This document shows, one piece after another, positions 26,369 to 36,689 of a stretch of 64,000 nt of DNA (its first letter is position 1; every line of letters starts with the position of its first letter). The stretch lies in assembly GCA_964602595.1 (NCBI GenBank), contig CAZRRO010000003.1, positions 372,001 to 436,000 on the forward strand. The letters run 5' to 3'. Both the position numbers and the translations under genes were made by a program. The stretch is from CAIWAH01 sp964602595. Lineage in GTDB: Bacteria; Verrucomicrobiota; Verrucomicrobiia; Limisphaerales; UBA9464. The notes beneath the pieces were generated by a model. The model was given only the letters and a program-made list of their open reading frames with translations. It searched no databases and was not told the origin of the DNA.

Positions 26369-27643
26369 TCATTTACCCTTCACGTCGAAGCAGAACAGGT
26401 ATTCCTGGTCGCGCAGGTAGAGCTTGCCGCCGACCACGACGGGATGGGGCCAGATGCCGCCCTGCTTGTTCCGCTGGTTGGACAGCGGGTCGAGCTTGAA
26501 CCGGCTCTTCTCGTTCCAGCCCTTCGGTGAGGCCTCGACCAGCACGACTTCGCCGCTCTTTTCATCGAGGCAGTAGAGCATGCCGTCGGCGAAATGGGTC
26601 GCGCCCTTGCCGAAGCCCTTGTGCACCCAGACTTCCTTGCCGGTGGCGAGTTCCTGGCAGACCCAGCCGTAGCCGTCGGAATGGCCGTAGAGATAGCCGT
26701 CCACCAGCACGACGCCGCCGTGGTGGTTCTTCATGACCTTGTTGTTCTCGTAGAGCGTCTCGGCCGATTTGCCGTCCGCGCCGAGCTTCACGGCCTTGCA
26801 GCCGACGCCGTAGCCGGCGGTCACGTAGACGATGCCATCGCTGTAGATGGGCGTGGGAATGACCGCCACGCGACCCGGGAAGTCGGCCTGCCATTGGACG
26901 GCGCCGGTCTCCGGATCGACGCCGAACATCTTCTTCTCCACGAGCTGGACGACCTGCGACTTGCCGGCGTGGCTGATCAGGATGGGCGAAGAATAATGGG
27001 CGTCGTCCTTCAGGTCGGTGCTCCGCCACAGCACGGCGCCGGTCTTGCGGTCGAGGGCCGCGAGCGTGCCCTGGCCGCCACCGGGAGTGACGATGACCCG
27101 GTTGCCGACGATCAGCGGGGATTCGGTGTAACCCCAGCCGGGCAGCTTGCCGCCGAGGTCCTTGACCAGGGACTTTTCCCAGACGGGTTTGCCGTCCTTG
27201 GCGCTGACGCAAACCAGCAGGCCTTGTCCGCCGATCGCATAGACGTGTCCGTCGTGGACCGTCGGGGTCATGCGCGGGCCGTCGCCCCAGCCATTGGGAT
27301 ACTTCGGGCCGGCGGCAGCGTGCCAGACCTCGGCGCCGGTCTTGGAGTCCAGGGCGATCAGGAACTCCTGGTCATTGCGCAGGCCCATGGTGAACAGCCG
27401 GTCGCCCACCACGGAATAGCCGGCGTAGCCGAGCCCGGCATCCTTGTAGAGCCAGGTGAGCTTGGGGCCGCCGGCCGGCCACTGCTTGAGCAGGCCGGTG
27501 TCGGGCGAACGGTCGGTGCGGCCGGCGCCGCGCCATTCGGGCCAGTCGGCGGATTTGGAGGCGGCGTGCGAGGCGCAGCCGGTGGCGAGAAGCCCGGCGG
27601 CCAGGGCGCCGGCGAGCGGAACAAGGTGGAGTCGGAAGTTCAT
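26369..27643 (-). CDS. PQQ-binding-like beta-propeller lipoprotein
   Basis: 424 residues. A lipoprotein signal ends in the lipobox LLATGC. The body is a repeated propeller with phrases such as ALDSKTGAEVWHAAAG, ALDRKTGAVLWRS and VDPETGAVQWQADF, typical of PQQ-like (PQQ_2) or outer-membrane-assembly-like propellers. No catalytic quinoprotein signature is clear, so a structural or binding role is as likely as an enzyme. ATG 27643 gives a complete signal peptide. Confidence 0.85.
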   Translation of the reverse strand: MNFRLHLVPLAGALAAGLLATGCASHAASKSADWPEWRGAGRTDRSPDTGLLKQWPAGGPKLTWLYKDAGLGYAGYSVVGDRLFTMGLRNDQEFLIALDSKTGAEVWHAAAGPKYPNGWGDGPRMTPTVHDGHVYAIGGQGLLVCVSAKDGKPVWEKSLVKDLGGKLPGWGYTESPLIVGNRVIVTPGGGQGTLAALDRKTGAVLWRSTDLKDDAHYSSPILISHAGKSQVVQLVEKKMFGVDPETGAVQWQADFPGRVAVIPTPIYSDGIVYVTAGYGVGCKAVKLGADGKSAETLYENNKVMKNHHGGVVLVDGYLYGHSDGYGWVCQELATGKEVWVHKGFGKGATHFADGMLYCLDEKSGEVVLVEASPKGWNEKSRFKLDPLSNQRNKQGGIWPHPVVVGGKLYLRDQEYLFCFDVKGK

Positions 27644-27730
27644 GCGCAGAGAGTGGTCAGTTCGCCGGGAGAGTGGGGATAAATTCCGCGGGAGACAACA
27701 GCGGGAACGGCGGAGCGGCGCGGGACCAAC

Positions 27731-27911
27731 GTGCCGCCGGCTTCCAGCCGGCGGAACCCCGAGGTGGCCACGCCCCACGGACGAGCCGATGCCCAGCGCC
27801 CAGGTCGGCCTCCGGCCGAAGCCTGCGGCGGGCGCGGATAACCGCAGGCAATCCTGCCCGCACGATCACCGTGCGAGCCGTCAGGGACTCCCGGCTGGAA
27901 GCCGGCAGCAC
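27731..27911. repeat. Small intergenic element with inverted, hairpin-forming ends
   Basis: Ends 27731-27751 and 27891-27911 are inverted copies matching 20 of 21 bases. Each end is itself a palindrome (CCGGCT-TCC-AGCCGG). Another hairpin lies inside (GCCTGCGG at 27821-27828 with CCGCAGGC at 27842-27849). This is the layout of REP/BIME or tiny MITE elements. It occupies most of the 319-base gap between the propeller and MFS genes. Confidence 0.65.
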
Positions 27912-27962
27912 TTTCATGGCGACCGTCCGCACGCGGTGTCCAATTGCGCCCTCTGGCGGGCG

Positions 27963-29381
27963 ATGAATTGCAAAAGGCTGGTTCCCAACGGCCGGGACCG
28001 CACACTTGGCGCGTTGAGCGCCGCCGCCCTCCAGCCACCGGCCGAGCCGGGCCGCGAATTGCCCGCCGGCTTTGCGAACCTCTACGTGTTCGCCGTGTTC
28101 AACGCGCTGTCCTACCAGCCGATCCTCGGCAGCCCCATGGTCCTGTTCGCGAAGTCGCTCGGGGCCAGCGCCACGGTGCTCGGCATCCTCGCCGGCATGA
28201 TGCCGCTGCTGGTGACCACGCAGATCCCGGCGGCGAAGTTCGTCGGGCGCGTGGGCTACCGGCGCTTCATCCTGGCCGGCTGGTCGGTGCGGGTGGCGCT
28301 CATCTTCCTGGTCGCGCTGCTGCCGCTGACCGGCGGCTTCCTCGACCGCGCGACCCAACTCGTGTTGCTGCTCGCGCTGCTGCTGGCCTTCAACGTCTCC
28401 CGCGGCATCTCCAGCGCCGCGTGGCTGCCGTGGATCATGGAACTGGTTCCAGCCACGTTCCGCGGGCGGCATTTCGCGCGGGACCAGGCCTACATGAACG
28501 GGGCGAGCTTCGTGGTGTTCGCCTTCTCCGCGTTCATGCTCGGCGCCGAACCCACGCCGGCGCGGTTTGCCGCGGTATTCCTGTTCTCGGCGATCACCGG
28601 CGCCATCAGCCTGCCGTATCTCAAGCGGGTGCCCGATTGCCCGCCGCCGCCGGAAAGTTCGGGCGGTGCCGGTCCGGTCCCTTGGCGGGCGTTGGCCAGC
28701 CATCCGCCATTCCGCCGGCTGCTGGAGCTGAACGTCGCCTGGTCGCTGGCCTACGGCGGGGTGACGACCTTCGTAGTGAAGTTCCTGAAGGAGGGCCCGC
28801 AGATGCCGGACGACCGCATCCTGCTGCTCATGTCAGTCGCGTTCGCCGGCGGCCTGGCCTCGCCGTGGCTCATGGGCCCGCGCCTGGACCGCCTCGGCAG
28901 CCGGCCGCTGCTCGCCTTCACGATGGCCACCGGCGTCGTCATCGGGCTGGGCTGGTGGCTGATCGCCGCGGGCCTGGCGCCGGCCCGCAATGCGATCGTG
29001 CTGCCGCTCATCGTCTGCGTGGGCCTCGTCAACGCGGTGTTCTCCGCGGCCAACAACCGGCTGGCGATGCAGCTCGCCCCGCCGCTGGGCCGCGATCATT
29101 TCTTCGCCATCTTCATGGTGGTCTGGCAGCTCACGCTCGGATTGTCGCCCGTGCTGTGGGGCCTGCTGCTGGACGTGCTCGGGGCGTGGAAAACCACGGT
29201 GCTGGGCGTCGAATGGAACCGCTATTCGGTCTACTTCCTCCTCGTGGCTGGTGCCTTTGCGGTGGCGTTCTGGCTCTGCCGGCGCCTGGAGGAAACCAAG
29301 GCGGCGCAGTTGCCCACGCTCATGAAGGAGCTGCTGGTGGACGAACCGCGCCGCTGGTGGCTGCTGTTGACGGGCCGGTAA
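27963..29381 (+). CDS. Major facilitator superfamily transporter
   Basis: 472 residues with about 12 predicted membrane helices. The MFS features are a loop after helix 2 (FVGRVGYRRFILAG) and a central cytoplasmic loop (about residues 225-240). The sequence FNVSRGISSAAWLPWIMELV and the second-half NAVFSAANNRLAMQL are conserved in a subgroup seen in Verrucomicrobia. The substrate is unknown. ATG 27963 was chosen because upstream codons lie in the intergenic repeat element. Confidence 0.8.
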   Translation: MNCKRLVPNGRDRTLGALSAAALQPPAEPGRELPAGFANLYVFAVFNALSYQPILGSPMVLFAKSLGASATVLGILAGMMPLLVTTQIPAAKFVGRVGYRRFILAGWSVRVALIFLVALLPLTGGFLDRATQLVLLLALLLAFNVSRGISSAAWLPWIMELVPATFRGRHFARDQAYMNGASFVVFAFSAFMLGAEPTPARFAAVFLFSAITGAISLPYLKRVPDCPPPPESSGGAGPVPWRALASHPPFRRLLELNVAWSLAYGGVTTFVVKFLKEGPQMPDDRILLLMSVAFAGGLASPWLMGPRLDRLGSRPLLAFTMATGVVIGLGWWLIAAGLAPARNAIVLPLIVCVGLVNAVFSAANNRLAMQLAPPLGRDHFFAIFMVVWQLTLGLSPVLWGLLLDVLGAWKTTVLGVEWNRYSVYFLLVAGAFAVAFWLCRRLEETKAAQLPTLMKELLVDEPRRWWLLLTGR

Positions 29382-29409
29382 GCCCGAAATCCTGGTCCGG
29401 GCCGCGGTT

Positions 29410-30108
29410 TCAGCGCTTCGGTTCCCGCAGGCGCCGCAACACCAGATGCGTCGGTGTGTAGATCAGCAGGCCGAGCGCGGCCATCCACACGGCGAGGAAG
29501 GCGCCCGGCGGCAGCCATTGTTGGGGTTGGGCGTCGTCGAAGCCCCACACGTAGTTGATGTTGTTGGGCGTCAGTTTGCCGGCGAATTCCGGTCCGGCGG
29601 GCGGCAGGAAGAAGAACGAGAACAGGCACAACCCCCAGGCGAGCGCGGTCCAGATCGCCCAGGCGCGGCGGTCATAGCCTACCCGGCGCACCGCGAAGAG
29701 CAGGAGGAACGGCAGCCAGCCGTGGAAGAGCGACAGCCCGCGGAGGAAGAGCGAGCGGTTGGCGTCGAACATGTAGGCGGTCATCCCGGTGAACTTGTGG
29801 CCGGTGAGCTGCACGGCGAAATCCGCGCACCAGAACAGCTGCGGCAACAAGATGCCCACGGCGGGCAGCGACAGGAGCAGGCGGTTCTCGGACCAGAGGC
29901 CGATCAACGTCAGGAAGAGCGCGACGTCGCAGAAGTAGAGGAAGTTGGTCGGGCCATACTTGGTCCAATACACCGGCACCAGCGCGGCCATGAAGGCGGT
30001 GTAGGCCAGTTTGAGCCACAACGGCAGACGGGCAGGGGTGGCGGCGACGGCGGTGGTTTCGGGACGGGCCGAACGGAAGGCGGGCGAGTTGAGCGAGGCG
30101 GTTTTCAT
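29410..30108 (-). CDS. Polytopic membrane protein of unknown function
   Basis: 232 residues with about six hydrophobic helices, for example WLKLAYTAFMAALVPVYW and LPFLLLFAVRRVGY. Conserved-looking polar features in loops include GPTNFLYFCD and TPNNINYVWGFDDAQPQQW. Similar proteins are common in Planctomycetes and Verrucomicrobia, but I know no function. It converges with the MFS gene across 28 bases. Confidence 0.7.
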   Translation of the reverse strand: MKTASLNSPAFRSARPETTAVAATPARLPLWLKLAYTAFMAALVPVYWTKYGPTNFLYFCDVALFLTLIGLWSENRLLLSLPAVGILLPQLFWCADFAVQLTGHKFTGMTAYMFDANRSLFLRGLSLFHGWLPFLLLFAVRRVGYDRRAWAIWTALAWGLCLFSFFFLPPAGPEFAGKLTPNNINYVWGFDDAQPQQWLPPGAFLAVWMAALGLLIYTPTHLVLRRLREPKR

Positions 30109-30269
30109 GGGAGGTGACTGCGATTCATTGCGGGTGTTTTCCTACGCAATCGGGCGGCGGGACCGTGAATTGATAAACCCCGGTCCACGTTGAAGCCGTC
30201 GATGGTGCGGCCCGGCCGGGACTGGGTTCCGCACCTTGCTGCTGGCACGGCGCTGGCTAGCTTCCGCAT

Positions 30270-33200
30270 GTGATCCGTCCCCCGCTCCGCGCCATTTTCA
30301 CGTTTCTCCTCCTTGCCGGGGTTGCGTTGGGGCAGGGACCCCAATTGATCCGGCTGCGCACCGGGACCATCGTCACGCCCGAACCGGCTTCACCGAGTCA
30401 GCGCGCCGCGGCCCGGCAGGCGGTCGAACCCGCGGTGAACGGCCTTTACCTGGTCCAGTTTGCCGGCCCGGTGGACCCTGCGACCCGCGCCGAGCTCGCG
30501 GCCCTCGGGGTGCAGTTGCTGCATTTCGTGCCGGACGACGCCTTCGTCGCGCGCCTGAGCGAGGTTCGCCTCGGGGAATTGCGCGCCCAGGCGGCGGTGC
30601 GTTGGGTGGGTGAGTTCCGGCCGCAGCACAAACTGGATCCCCGGCTCCGCGCGCAGCTCACGGGACGTTTGGCCGGCGCCTTCCCGGTCAAATTGCTTGC
30701 CCGGCCCGGCGCGTCGCCGCTGGAGCTGCGTGTCATCGCCCGGCATCTGCACGACAGCACGCCGCGCCCCACGCTCAGCGCCGGCACCTTCTTCTCGGGC
30801 CGCCTCAACGCCGCCGAACTCCGCGTGCTCGCGCAGTCCGACGCCGTGCTGTGGATTGAGCCGGCGCCGCGCATGAAACTCGTGGACGAGGTCGCCACCA
30901 CCATCGTGGCGGGCGAAGGTTCGGCGATTGGCGGTCCGGCCTATGTCCACCAACTCGGCTACGATGGTTCCGGCGTGATCGTGGCCGTGGCGGATTCGGG
31001 CATCGATTCCGGCGATCCCGATGACCTGCATCCCGACCTCGCGGGGCGGGTGGAGGCGCTGTTCGCCTACGACAACCTCCCGGATGCCAGCGACGAGCAT
31101 AGTCATGGCACGCATTGCGCCGGCATCGTGCTGGGCAACGGCGCCTCGGGGGAGAAGGACGACAATGGATTCCTCTACGGGCTGGGCGTGGCGCCCGGCG
31201 CCGGACTCGTCGGCCAGCGGATCTTTGACGGTTCGGGTGAATATCGGCCGCCGCCCAGCTTCGCCCGGCTGGCGCAGGATGCCGTCCGCAGCGGCGCCTA
31301 CGTCGGTTCCAATTCGTGGGGTGACGACACCTCCGGCCAATACGACCTGAGCGCAGCGGAATTCGACGCGCTGGTCCGCGACGCCGATCCGGACGTCCCC
31401 GGCGAGCAGCCATACGTCCTCGAATTCAGCGCCGGCAACTCCGGTCCCGCCGGCCAGACCATCGGTTCGCCTGCGGTCGCGAAGAACGTCATCGCGACGG
31501 GCGCGACGCAGAACAACCGCTTCGAGTTCCCGCTCTACGGCGAAGGGCAGGAAGTGATGGCGGACTTCTCCAGCCGCGGTCCGGCGGCGGACGGCCGAAT
31601 CAAGCCCGACCTCGTCGCGCCCGGCACCTGGATCGCCTCGTTGCGCTCGATCTTCGCCAACGACGACAACGCCTGGGGGCCGATCAGCAGCCTTTACCTC
31701 TACCAGGGCGGCACCTCGCAGGCCGGACCCCACGCGAGCGGCGCCTGCGCGGTGGTGGTGCAATGGTATCGTGAGAACCATGGCGGCACGCCTTCGCCCG
31801 CACTGGTGAAGGCGCTGCTCATCAACTCCGCCGACGACATGGGCACGGCGGTCATTCCCGGCGAGGATGATCCCCTCGGCGAACCGGCGGACGACGGCGA
31901 CGGTGTGCTCGTGGGCGATACCGCGCCGGTCCCGAACAACGACGAGGGCTGGGGCCGGATCAATCTGGTGAACCTCATCGACTCCGACCGCCGCCACGAA
32001 ATCACCGAGCAGGGCGACGGGCTCGCGACCGGTGGCGTGTTCGAGCGCAAGGTCGTGGTTGGTGCTGGCGACCAGCTGAAGGTCACGCTCGTCTACACCG
32101 ACATGCCGGGCCTGCCAGCGGCGATTCCCGCGCTCGTCAACGACCTCGACCTCGAGGTCATCGCGCCCAACGGCGATGTTTACCGCGGCAATGCCTTCGC
32201 GGATGGCGAAGGGGTGGCCAATACGTTCCAAGGCGACCGGATCAACAACGTCGAGGGCGTCCACCTGAGCGAACCCGCGGCCGGCGAATGGACCGTGCGT
32301 GTGCGCGGCGTGAACGTGGTGCAGGACGTCCATCGCCGAACCGCCGGTGCGCCGGAGCAGGATTTCGCGCTCGTGATTTCCGGCGAACTGCCGGCACCGG
32401 GCGAAGGTGTCGTGTCGTGGGATCGCGCGGCGTATCGCGCGCCGGCCACGGCGACGATCCGGCTGGTGGACCAGCAGTTGGCCGTGCTGCCGACCGTGGG
32501 CGTGACCGTGTCCAGCACGACGGAAACCGCCGGCGAAACCGCGGTCCTCAGCCGGGTGGGGTTTTCTGGCAACTTCGTCGGCACCGTCGCCTTGGCCACG
32601 AATGCGCCCGCGGCCGGCGACGCCCGCGTGTCGGTCCGCGACGGCGACGAACTGCGCGTGACCTACCGCGATGCCAGCCCGTCGGGCGACCGCATCGCCA
32701 CGGCGCGGATTGACGCCCAGCCGCCGTTGGTTTCCGAGGTGACCGCCGTGAAGGAATTCGGGCGTGTGCGCATCGCCTGGCTCAACAGCGAACCGGCAAG
32801 CGCGCTCGTCTATTTCGGCCCCACGAACGGCGTCACGAACGTCGTAAATGATCCTGCCTTCCGCACGCAGGCCCGGGTCACGCTGCCGACGCTCACGCCG
32901 GGCGAGACATACTTCTACTACGTCGTGGCCACGGACCGCGCGGGCAACGTCTCCACGAACAACAACAACGGCGTGTTCCTGCGTTTCGTCGCGCCCAGCC
33001 CGGCGGCGGCGTTGCTGGTGTATTCGCCGGAAGCGACCTTCGAGGAACTCACCGACACCACCTACCCTGGGATCGAGAACTGGACGAGCGCGCTCGATGC
33101 CCTGCGGGTGGACTACGAGGTGTGGAACACGCTCGAGGTCGGCCGCGGTCCGACCGCCGACGAACTGCGCCCGTATCGCCTCGTCGTGTGGCGGCCCGAG

Positions 33201-35531
33201 GAGGGCGCGGCGCCGGTGCCCGGCATCCTGGCGGCGGTGCGGGCCTACGTGCAGGCGGGCGGCTCGCTCTTTGTCGTGTCGCACGACCTGCTCACCCGCC
33301 TGAGCGAGACCGCCGGCGGCCCGGCGTTCATGACGGAAGTGCTGCACGTGAAGGCCTTCGGCGCCGACTTCGGGGCCAACGCGATCGCGGCGATTCCCGG
33401 CGACATCGCGGGCGCGGGCGTCACGGTTGACTTGGATTACAGCAGTTTTCCCGAAGGTTTCATCGTGGATCTCCTGTTCAGCCTGAGCGGCATCTCCGGC
33501 TGGTGGGACGTCCCGGATCACGTCACTCCGGGCGACGACGCGGCGCCGGTTTTTCTCCAGGAACAGCAGCAGGTCGTGGGCGTGCGGTTCCCGAAGACGG
33601 GCCAGGACAGCGCGGCCGGCCGGGTCGTGTTCTACTCGTTCCCGTTCGAGGCGGTGCCGCTGGAGACGCCGGCCCCGAACAACCGGCCGACCCTGCTGGC
33701 GAACGCCCTGCGGTTCCTCACGCCGGAACTGTCGCCGGGCGGCGCGGTCGCCTTTGACCAGGGCGCCTACACGGTGCCGGCGGACGTCGTGCTGGAAGTC
33801 CTCGACGCCGGTCGCGCCGGCCAGGGGACGGCCAATGCGTCGGTCGCCAACGGAGCCAATTCGCTGACCGTGCCGCTCGCCGAGACCACGCGACGCGGCG
33901 TCTTCCGCGGCCGCTTCACCTTGCAGGTGATGGGCGCGCCCGCGGCGGCCGGCCGGCTCGGGGCGCAGCATGGCGACACGTTGCGCGTGACCTACGTGGA
34001 CACCGCCAACGCCGAATCGTCGTCGACCGCCCGCGTGGACCTCGTGAAGGCCGTCATCAGCGTCGTCACCAGCGAGCCCTCCTACAACGAGGCTTATGTC
34101 TCGTGGGTCACGGACAAGCCGACCGACGCCCTGGTGCGGTTCGGGGAGACGGCCGGCGATGACACCTTCCTCACCCGCACCGCCTACAACGCCGAACTGG
34201 GCACCCAGCACGACGTGCTGCTGCGCGGCCTCCTGCCGGACAAGACGTATTATTTCCAGGTCGTGAGCCGCGACGCCGCGGGCAACGTCACCGTGGACAG
34301 CAACGCCGGGAAGCTGCATTCGGTGACCACTCTTCAGCCCATTCAGCCGCCGTGGGACGATCCGCTCGACGACGAGGAACCTGGCTGGGCTGTCTACGAC
34401 GACTCGTCCCTCGGCGCCACGTTGCCGGGTGACGACGAGGATGACGGCGGCGAACTGAGCGCCAGCGGCTGGCAGTTCGGCGTGCCCGTCAACGACCGCA
34501 AGGTCACCGCCCACACGGGCGAAAACGTCTGGGCTACCAACCTCGGTGGCGAAGGCGTGGATTACGCCATCACCGACCTCATCACGCCGGCGATCAGCCT
34601 CGTCGGCGGCAACGCGGCCAAGCTGCGGTTCTGGCAGAACTACGACTTCAGCGTGAGTGGCGGCGGCGAGGACGACCCGTTCGGCGACTTCGTGCTCGAA
34701 GCCGCGCAGGTGGCCCTTTCCACCGACAACGGCGCGACTTGGCAGGACATCTACGCGGTGCAGGACGAGTTCTCGTTCGACTGGGAGGAGGTCGAGGTGG
34801 ACCTGACCAAGTTCGTCGGCGAAGTCGTGCGGATCCGCTTCAACTACCAGCTCTTCGCGTTTGCCACCGGCGCGCGGTTGGGCTGGCTGCTCGACGACAT
34901 CGGCATCGAGCTGAACACCGTCGCCAGCAGCGGGGTGCTCGTGACTAACAACCTCGCGCAGGCGGCCTTCACGCTGACCGGTCCCGATGGCCTGACGATC
35001 ACCGGCACCGGGCAGTCCTTCCGCACGAACCTGCCCGCCGGCCAATACCGCGTGGCCTGGCAGAACGTGCCCTACTATTCCACGCCGTCGCCGCGCACGA
35101 ACACGCTGGGCGGCGCCACGAACGTGCTGGTCTTCACCGGCAACTATCGTTTCCCCGACGCGAACCGGAACTCGTTGAGCGACTTCTGGGAAAAGGCCTT
35201 CTTCGGCTCGGCCGCCGCCGGGTTCACCGGCCGGGGTGACGAAGACGGCGACGGCGTGACCGACGCCAACGAATGGCGGTCCGGCACCGATCCTACCGAT
35301 GCCGAGAGCCGCCTCGCGCTGGCCCTGCCGGAGACGCTGCCCAATGGCACGTTGGGCTTCACTTGGCCGACCACCCCGGGCTGGGTTTATTGGCTGGAAA
35401 CCAGCAACGACTTAGTCACCTGGGTGAAGGTGAGCGATGCGGTCCGGGCGGAAGAAACCGAACTGAGCACCTCGTTGCCGGCGTTGGACCCGCGCCTCCC
35501 TTACTTCTTCCGGGTCGTCGCGGTGCCGTGA
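30270..35531 (+). CDS. Giant secreted subtilisin-like (S8) serine protease with fibronectin-like domains
   Basis: 1753 residues from GTG 30270, with a signal peptide (~1-21). The catalytic triad is Asp242 (VAVADSGID), His279 (SHGTHCAG) and Ser483 (GGTSQAGPHASG), with AGNSGP for the oxyanion Asn. A pro-region precedes it. After the protease come a P-domain-like beta region (VYTDMPGLPAAIPALVNDLD), two fibronectin III-like modules (near 830-910 and 1260-1350), an Asp-rich calcium segment (DEDGDGVTDANEW) and a C-terminal module (WLETSNDLVTWVKVSD) like that in the RCC1-repeat protein. It is probably an extracellular protease for protein degradation. Confidence 0.9.
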   Translation: MIRPPLRAIFTFLLLAGVALGQGPQLIRLRTGTIVTPEPASPSQRAAARQAVEPAVNGLYLVQFAGPVDPATRAELAALGVQLLHFVPDDAFVARLSEVRLGELRAQAAVRWVGEFRPQHKLDPRLRAQLTGRLAGAFPVKLLARPGASPLELRVIARHLHDSTPRPTLSAGTFFSGRLNAAELRVLAQSDAVLWIEPAPRMKLVDEVATTIVAGEGSAIGGPAYVHQLGYDGSGVIVAVADSGIDSGDPDDLHPDLAGRVEALFAYDNLPDASDEHSHGTHCAGIVLGNGASGEKDDNGFLYGLGVAPGAGLVGQRIFDGSGEYRPPPSFARLAQDAVRSGAYVGSNSWGDDTSGQYDLSAAEFDALVRDADPDVPGEQPYVLEFSAGNSGPAGQTIGSPAVAKNVIATGATQNNRFEFPLYGEGQEVMADFSSRGPAADGRIKPDLVAPGTWIASLRSIFANDDNAWGPISSLYLYQGGTSQAGPHASGACAVVVQWYRENHGGTPSPALVKALLINSADDMGTAVIPGEDDPLGEPADDGDGVLVGDTAPVPNNDEGWGRINLVNLIDSDRRHEITEQGDGLATGGVFERKVVVGAGDQLKVTLVYTDMPGLPAAIPALVNDLDLEVIAPNGDVYRGNAFADGEGVANTFQGDRINNVEGVHLSEPAAGEWTVRVRGVNVVQDVHRRTAGAPEQDFALVISGELPAPGEGVVSWDRAAYRAPATATIRLVDQQLAVLPTVGVTVSSTTETAGETAVLSRVGFSGNFVGTVALATNAPAAGDARVSVRDGDELRVTYRDASPSGDRIATARIDAQPPLVSEVTAVKEFGRVRIAWLNSEPASALVYFGPTNGVTNVVNDPAFRTQARVTLPTLTPGETYFYYVVATDRAGNVSTNNNNGVFLRFVAPSPAAALLVYSPEATFEELTDTTYPGIENWTSALDALRVDYEVWNTLEVGRGPTADELRPYRLVVWRPEEGAAPVPGILAAVRAYVQAGGSLFVVSHDLLTRLSETAGGPAFMTEVLHVKAFGADFGANAIAAIPGDIAGAGVTVDLDYSSFPEGFIVDLLFSLSGISGWWDVPDHVTPGDDAAPVFLQEQQQVVGVRFPKTGQDSAAGRVVFYSFPFEAVPLETPAPNNRPTLLANALRFLTPELSPGGAVAFDQGAYTVPADVVLEVLDAGRAGQGTANASVANGANSLTVPLAETTRRGVFRGRFTLQVMGAPAAAGRLGAQHGDTLRVTYVDTANAESSSTARVDLVKAVISVVTSEPSYNEAYVSWVTDKPTDALVRFGETAGDDTFLTRTAYNAELGTQHDVLLRGLLPDKTYYFQVVSRDAAGNVTVDSNAGKLHSVTTLQPIQPPWDDPLDDEEPGWAVYDDSSLGATLPGDDEDDGGELSASGWQFGVPVNDRKVTAHTGENVWATNLGGEGVDYAITDLITPAISLVGGNAAKLRFWQNYDFSVSGGGEDDPFGDFVLEAAQVALSTDNGATWQDIYAVQDEFSFDWEEVEVDLTKFVGEVVRIRFNYQLFAFATGARLGWLLDDIGIELNTVASSGVLVTNNLAQAAFTLTGPDGLTITGTGQSFRTNLPAGQYRVAWQNVPYYSTPSPRTNTLGGATNVLVFTGNYRFPDANRNSLSDFWEKAFFGSAAAGFTGRGDEDGDGVTDANEWRSGTDPTDAESRLALALPETLPNGTLGFTWPTTPGWVYWLETSNDLVTWVKVSDAVRAEETELSTSLPALDPRLPYFFRVVAVP

Positions 35532-35552
35532 TTCGCTGCCGCCGGGACCGGT

Positions 35553-36467
35553 TCAGTCCACCTGACCCGTGATGACCAACTGATAGAATCGCCGGACCGC
35601 GCTGGCCGGTTCGGCGTAGGTCGCCTCGATGGCGGTGAGCTTGACGGAATGATTCGTCAGGACGGTGAAACTGGCCGCCCCGGGTTCGTCCAGCGCGCGC
35701 AGTTCGTAGGTGTTGCCGGGCGCGAGCGGGTAACGCAGTTCGAGGGCGTCGCCGATCAGCCGCGGTGCGGTGAGTGTCGGTTCAAACGGCGCCGGCAGCG
35801 AATATCCGATGACCAACTGGGGACGCTGGGCGGCGGAGCCCTCGCGGGTTACGACCCGTTTGGCGGCGCCGATGGTGGCTTCCTGGTCGCTCTTCAGGAG
35901 CCATCCTTGGTTTTGCATCGGACTGTCGAGCCAGGCTTGCACGTCGGCGACCAGACCGGCGGCCGAGGCGAAGGTGTAGGAGCCGGGCGCGTTCCAGTTC
36001 AGCGAGCCGCTCGCGGTGGCGGCGAAGTCCGTCCCGCCCTGTGCGCCGGGTGCGGCCCAGTTGGCCGAACCCAGCTTGCGCGCCGTCCAGTTGGCTTCGC
36101 CGGTGGTCGCGGTCGAGCCGTGGTTGCCCGACGATTTCGTGCCTTCGCCCCAATCCACCAGCAGTCGGTGCAGCGTCACCGTGTCGGCGGGCCCGTTGAT
36201 GGCTTCCTTCGTCATGCGCAGCGAGAGCGTGACGTTGGTGACCACGGCGCCGGGCGGGAGCGCCGCCGCCACATCAAAGCGGAGCAAGGCGCGGGCAAAC
36301 TGGTTCGGCTTCGCGATCGGACCGACCGGGACGGTGGTCAACCCGCCGTAGTTGTTCTCGGGGTTCAGCGACAGCATCGCAGTGTCGGCAACCGGCGTGA
36401 GGGTGAGCGTTTCGGCACTGGCCGGCAGCGCGAGCAGAAGGAGGGGCAGCAGGTTGGAGGGTCGCAT
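35553..36467 (-). CDS. Secreted DNRLRE-domain protein
   Basis: 304 residues with a signal peptide (LLPLLLLALPASAETL). The main part matches the DNRLRE/CBM-like beta-sandwich: an opening TLTPVADTAMLSLNPENNYG, then ARALLRFDVAAALPPGA and LHRLLVDWGEGTKSSGNHGS. The end (TYELRALDEPGAASF and FYQLVITGQVD) is a short module common at C-termini of exported proteins here. ATG 36467 begins the signal peptide. It converges with the subtilase gene across 21 bases. Confidence 0.82.
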   Translation of the reverse strand: MRPSNLLPLLLLALPASAETLTLTPVADTAMLSLNPENNYGGLTTVPVGPIAKPNQFARALLRFDVAAALPPGAVVTNVTLSLRMTKEAINGPADTVTLHRLLVDWGEGTKSSGNHGSTATTGEANWTARKLGSANWAAPGAQGGTDFAATASGSLNWNAPGSYTFASAAGLVADVQAWLDSPMQNQGWLLKSDQEATIGAAKRVVTREGSAAQRPQLVIGYSLPAPFEPTLTAPRLIGDALELRYPLAPGNTYELRALDEPGAASFTVLTNHSVKLTAIEATYAEPASAVRRFYQLVITGQVD

Positions 36468-36689
36468 CGCCGTGACGCTGAAAAGTTGGCCCGCTGCCGT
36501 CAAATGCACATTCACCTCAAGTCCGATGACCGGACCGCCGATGCCTGATCATCAGCCCGCGCCCCACGCGCGGCTGTCAGCCCCGGCGGTGTCGCCACAC
36601 TTACGGGAAGCGGGCCAGGTGAAGGGATGCGTTACCCCGTCATCGTCAGTTTCACCGCTTTCCTTCGGCTCGCCGCCGGGGCGTCTCTC

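Noticed and set aside
27673..27962. Short plus-strand coding frame before the MFS gene
   Set aside because: It coincides with the inverted-repeat element and has no protein-like composition.
30390..35045. A 1551-residue open frame on the minus strand inside the subtilase gene
   Set aside because: It is antisense to a gene with a full catalytic triad and its translation is low-complexity Arg/Gly/His-rich; long antisense frames are expected at this GC.
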